This document shows, piece by piece, positions 62,970 through 64,000 of a stretch of 64,000 nucleotides of DNA (the stretch's first letter is position 1; each line of letters starts with the position of its first letter). The notes under the pieces are model-generated. The model saw nothing but the letters and a program-made list of their open reading frames with translations, was not told the DNA's origin and ran no database searches. The DNA is from Vibrio sp. Hep-1b-8 (GTDB taxonomy: Bacteria; Pseudomonadota; Gammaproteobacteria; Enterobacterales; Vibrionaceae), in assembly GCF_006124995.1 (NCBI RefSeq), contig NZ_QEWN01000003.1, positions 1-64,000 of the forward strand, given 5' to 3'. The position numbers were made by a program, and so were the translations under genes.

Positions 62970-64000
62970 ATGGGGTCTGGGCGAAATGGTCGTACAGGGC
63001 GCAGTTAACCCAGATGAGTTTTACGTTCACAAGCCGATGCTGGAAGCGGGTCAACAAGCCATTGTGAAAAAGACGTTTGGCTCAAAGCTGATCAAAATGA
63101 TCTACTCGACTAACCAAGAAATTGGAAAACAAGTTGAGATCATCGATACCAGCGAACAGGAGCAAAACCAGTTTTCTCTGAGTGATGAAGAGATCAAAGA
63201 ACTGGCCAAGCAAGCGATGATCATTGAAAAGCACTACCAACGTCCAATGGATATCGAGTGGGCTAAAGATGGCATCGACGGCCAACTATACATTGTTCAG
63301 GCGCGTCCAGAGACGGTTTGCTCTCAGAGCGAGCAGAATGTTATTGAGCGTTACGAGTTAAACGATAAAGCGCAGGTTCTGATTGAAGGTCGTGCCATCG
63401 GTCAGCGTATCGGTTCTGGTCCAGTACGTCTGGTCGATTCATTAGACCAAATGTCACTGGTACAAGAAGGCGATGTATTAGTCACAGACATGACTGACCC
63501 TGACTGGGAACCAGTGATGAAGAAAGCCTCTGCAATCGTGACTAACCGTGGCGGCCGTACTTGTCACGCAGCAATCATTGCCCGTGAGCTTGGTATTCCG
63601 GCTATTGTTGGCTGTGGTAACGCAACGAGTGCTCTCACTGATGGTTCTACCGTCACCGTATCTTGTGCAGAAGGTGAAACAGGTTATGTCTACCAAGGTG
63701 AGCTAGCGTTCGAAATCAAGCGCTCTTCTGTGGATGAATTGCCGATGCTGCCGACCAAGGTGATGATGAACGTTGGTAACCCAGATCGTGCTTTCGATTT
63801 TGCGCAGATTCCTAACGAAGGTGTCGGTCTGGCTCGTCTGGAATTCATCATCAACAAGATGATCGGAATTCACCCGAAAGCACTGCTCAACTTTGATGCG
63901 CAGAGCGACGAATTGAAAACCGAGATCACCCAACGAATTCGTGGCTACAAAGATCCTATCGACTTCTATGTAAGCAAACTGACTGAAGGAATCGCGACAA
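62968..64000 (+). pseudogene. ppsA: Phosphoenolpyruvate synthase, 5' part missing, runs off the window
   Basis: The frame reads [20 protein letters not shown] from its first codons and continues without stop to the window end. It contains the ATP-grasp end, the catalytic His segment GGRTCHAAIIARELGIPA and VMMNVGNPDRAFDF. PpsA (about 790 residues) converts pyruvate and ATP to PEP. The first ~285 residues are absent and the frame starts inside the truncated ppsR, with no start codon of its own. The 3' end lies beyond the window. Confidence 0.88.

Noticed and set aside
1..64000. CRISPR arrays, rRNA or tRNA genes, phage attachment sites
   Set aside because: No regularly spaced repeats or RNA gene signatures were seen. 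The only notable tandem repeat is the 17-base one at 13.6 kb.

Overview
The window looks like a Vibrio chromosome segment, probably the secondary chromosome. The main clues are a GbpA-type chitin-binding LPMO behind a c-di-GMP-I (GEMM) riboswitch, a tonB-exbB-exbD-hutBCD haem-uptake operon divergent from hutXZ, a divergent hmp/norR pair with a sigma-54 promoter, a ppsR/ppsA locus, and many small Vibrio-type proteins. No rRNA, tRNA or CRISPR array was seen.

Layout. 1-2.6 kb is accessory: the right end of an IS3-family element cuts a radical SAM gene, followed by a broken PAAR (type VI secretion tip) gene that overlaps a small membrane protein resembling an immunity protein. 2.7-14.4 kb holds a LysR regulator facing a GH13 glucosidase, a cytosolic DsbA-like protein, an ABC exporter whose permease is fused to a LytTR DNA-binding domain, a triple RidA protein, a fasciclin protein, a GAF-HD-GYP protein, an SDR behind a photolyase remnant, and two small regulators or unknowns. 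14.7-26.3 kb holds riboswitch-gbpA, a D,D-carboxypeptidase, a broken ThrE-type exporter, arfA with its stop-codon hairpin, a cold-shock gene, a NifX-like/DUF134 pair, yaeQ, and hmp/norR. 26.3-38.6 kb holds redox and transporter genes, remnants of an MFS gene and a LysR gene, a GAF-GGDEF-EAL protein, a nadD-like gene beside nadE, and a periplasmic binding protein.

38.9-55.5 kb is a polyamine, GABA and beta-alanine catabolic island. PotFGHI imports putrescine. Two PuuA-type gamma-glutamyl ligases, PuuB and PuuC give the glutamylated route. Two class III aminotransferases and a CoA-acylating semialdehyde dehydrogenase give a transaminase route. Two XRE-cupin (PuuR-like) regulators sit inside. 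56-61.7 kb is the haem system: TonB-ExbB-ExbD energise outer-membrane uptake, HutBCD carries haem across the inner membrane, HutX and HutZ handle it in the cytosol. hutW, expected before hutX, is missing.

A theme runs through the window. Many genes are broken or joined at sharp junctions: the permease-LytTR fusion, the photolyase tail, the ThrE tail, the MFS and LysR pieces, a PduO-like protein lacking its middle, the missing hutW, and a junction that joins the inside of ppsR to the inside of ppsA. This means either a strain undergoing deletion decay or systematic misassembly; the sequence alone cannot decide.
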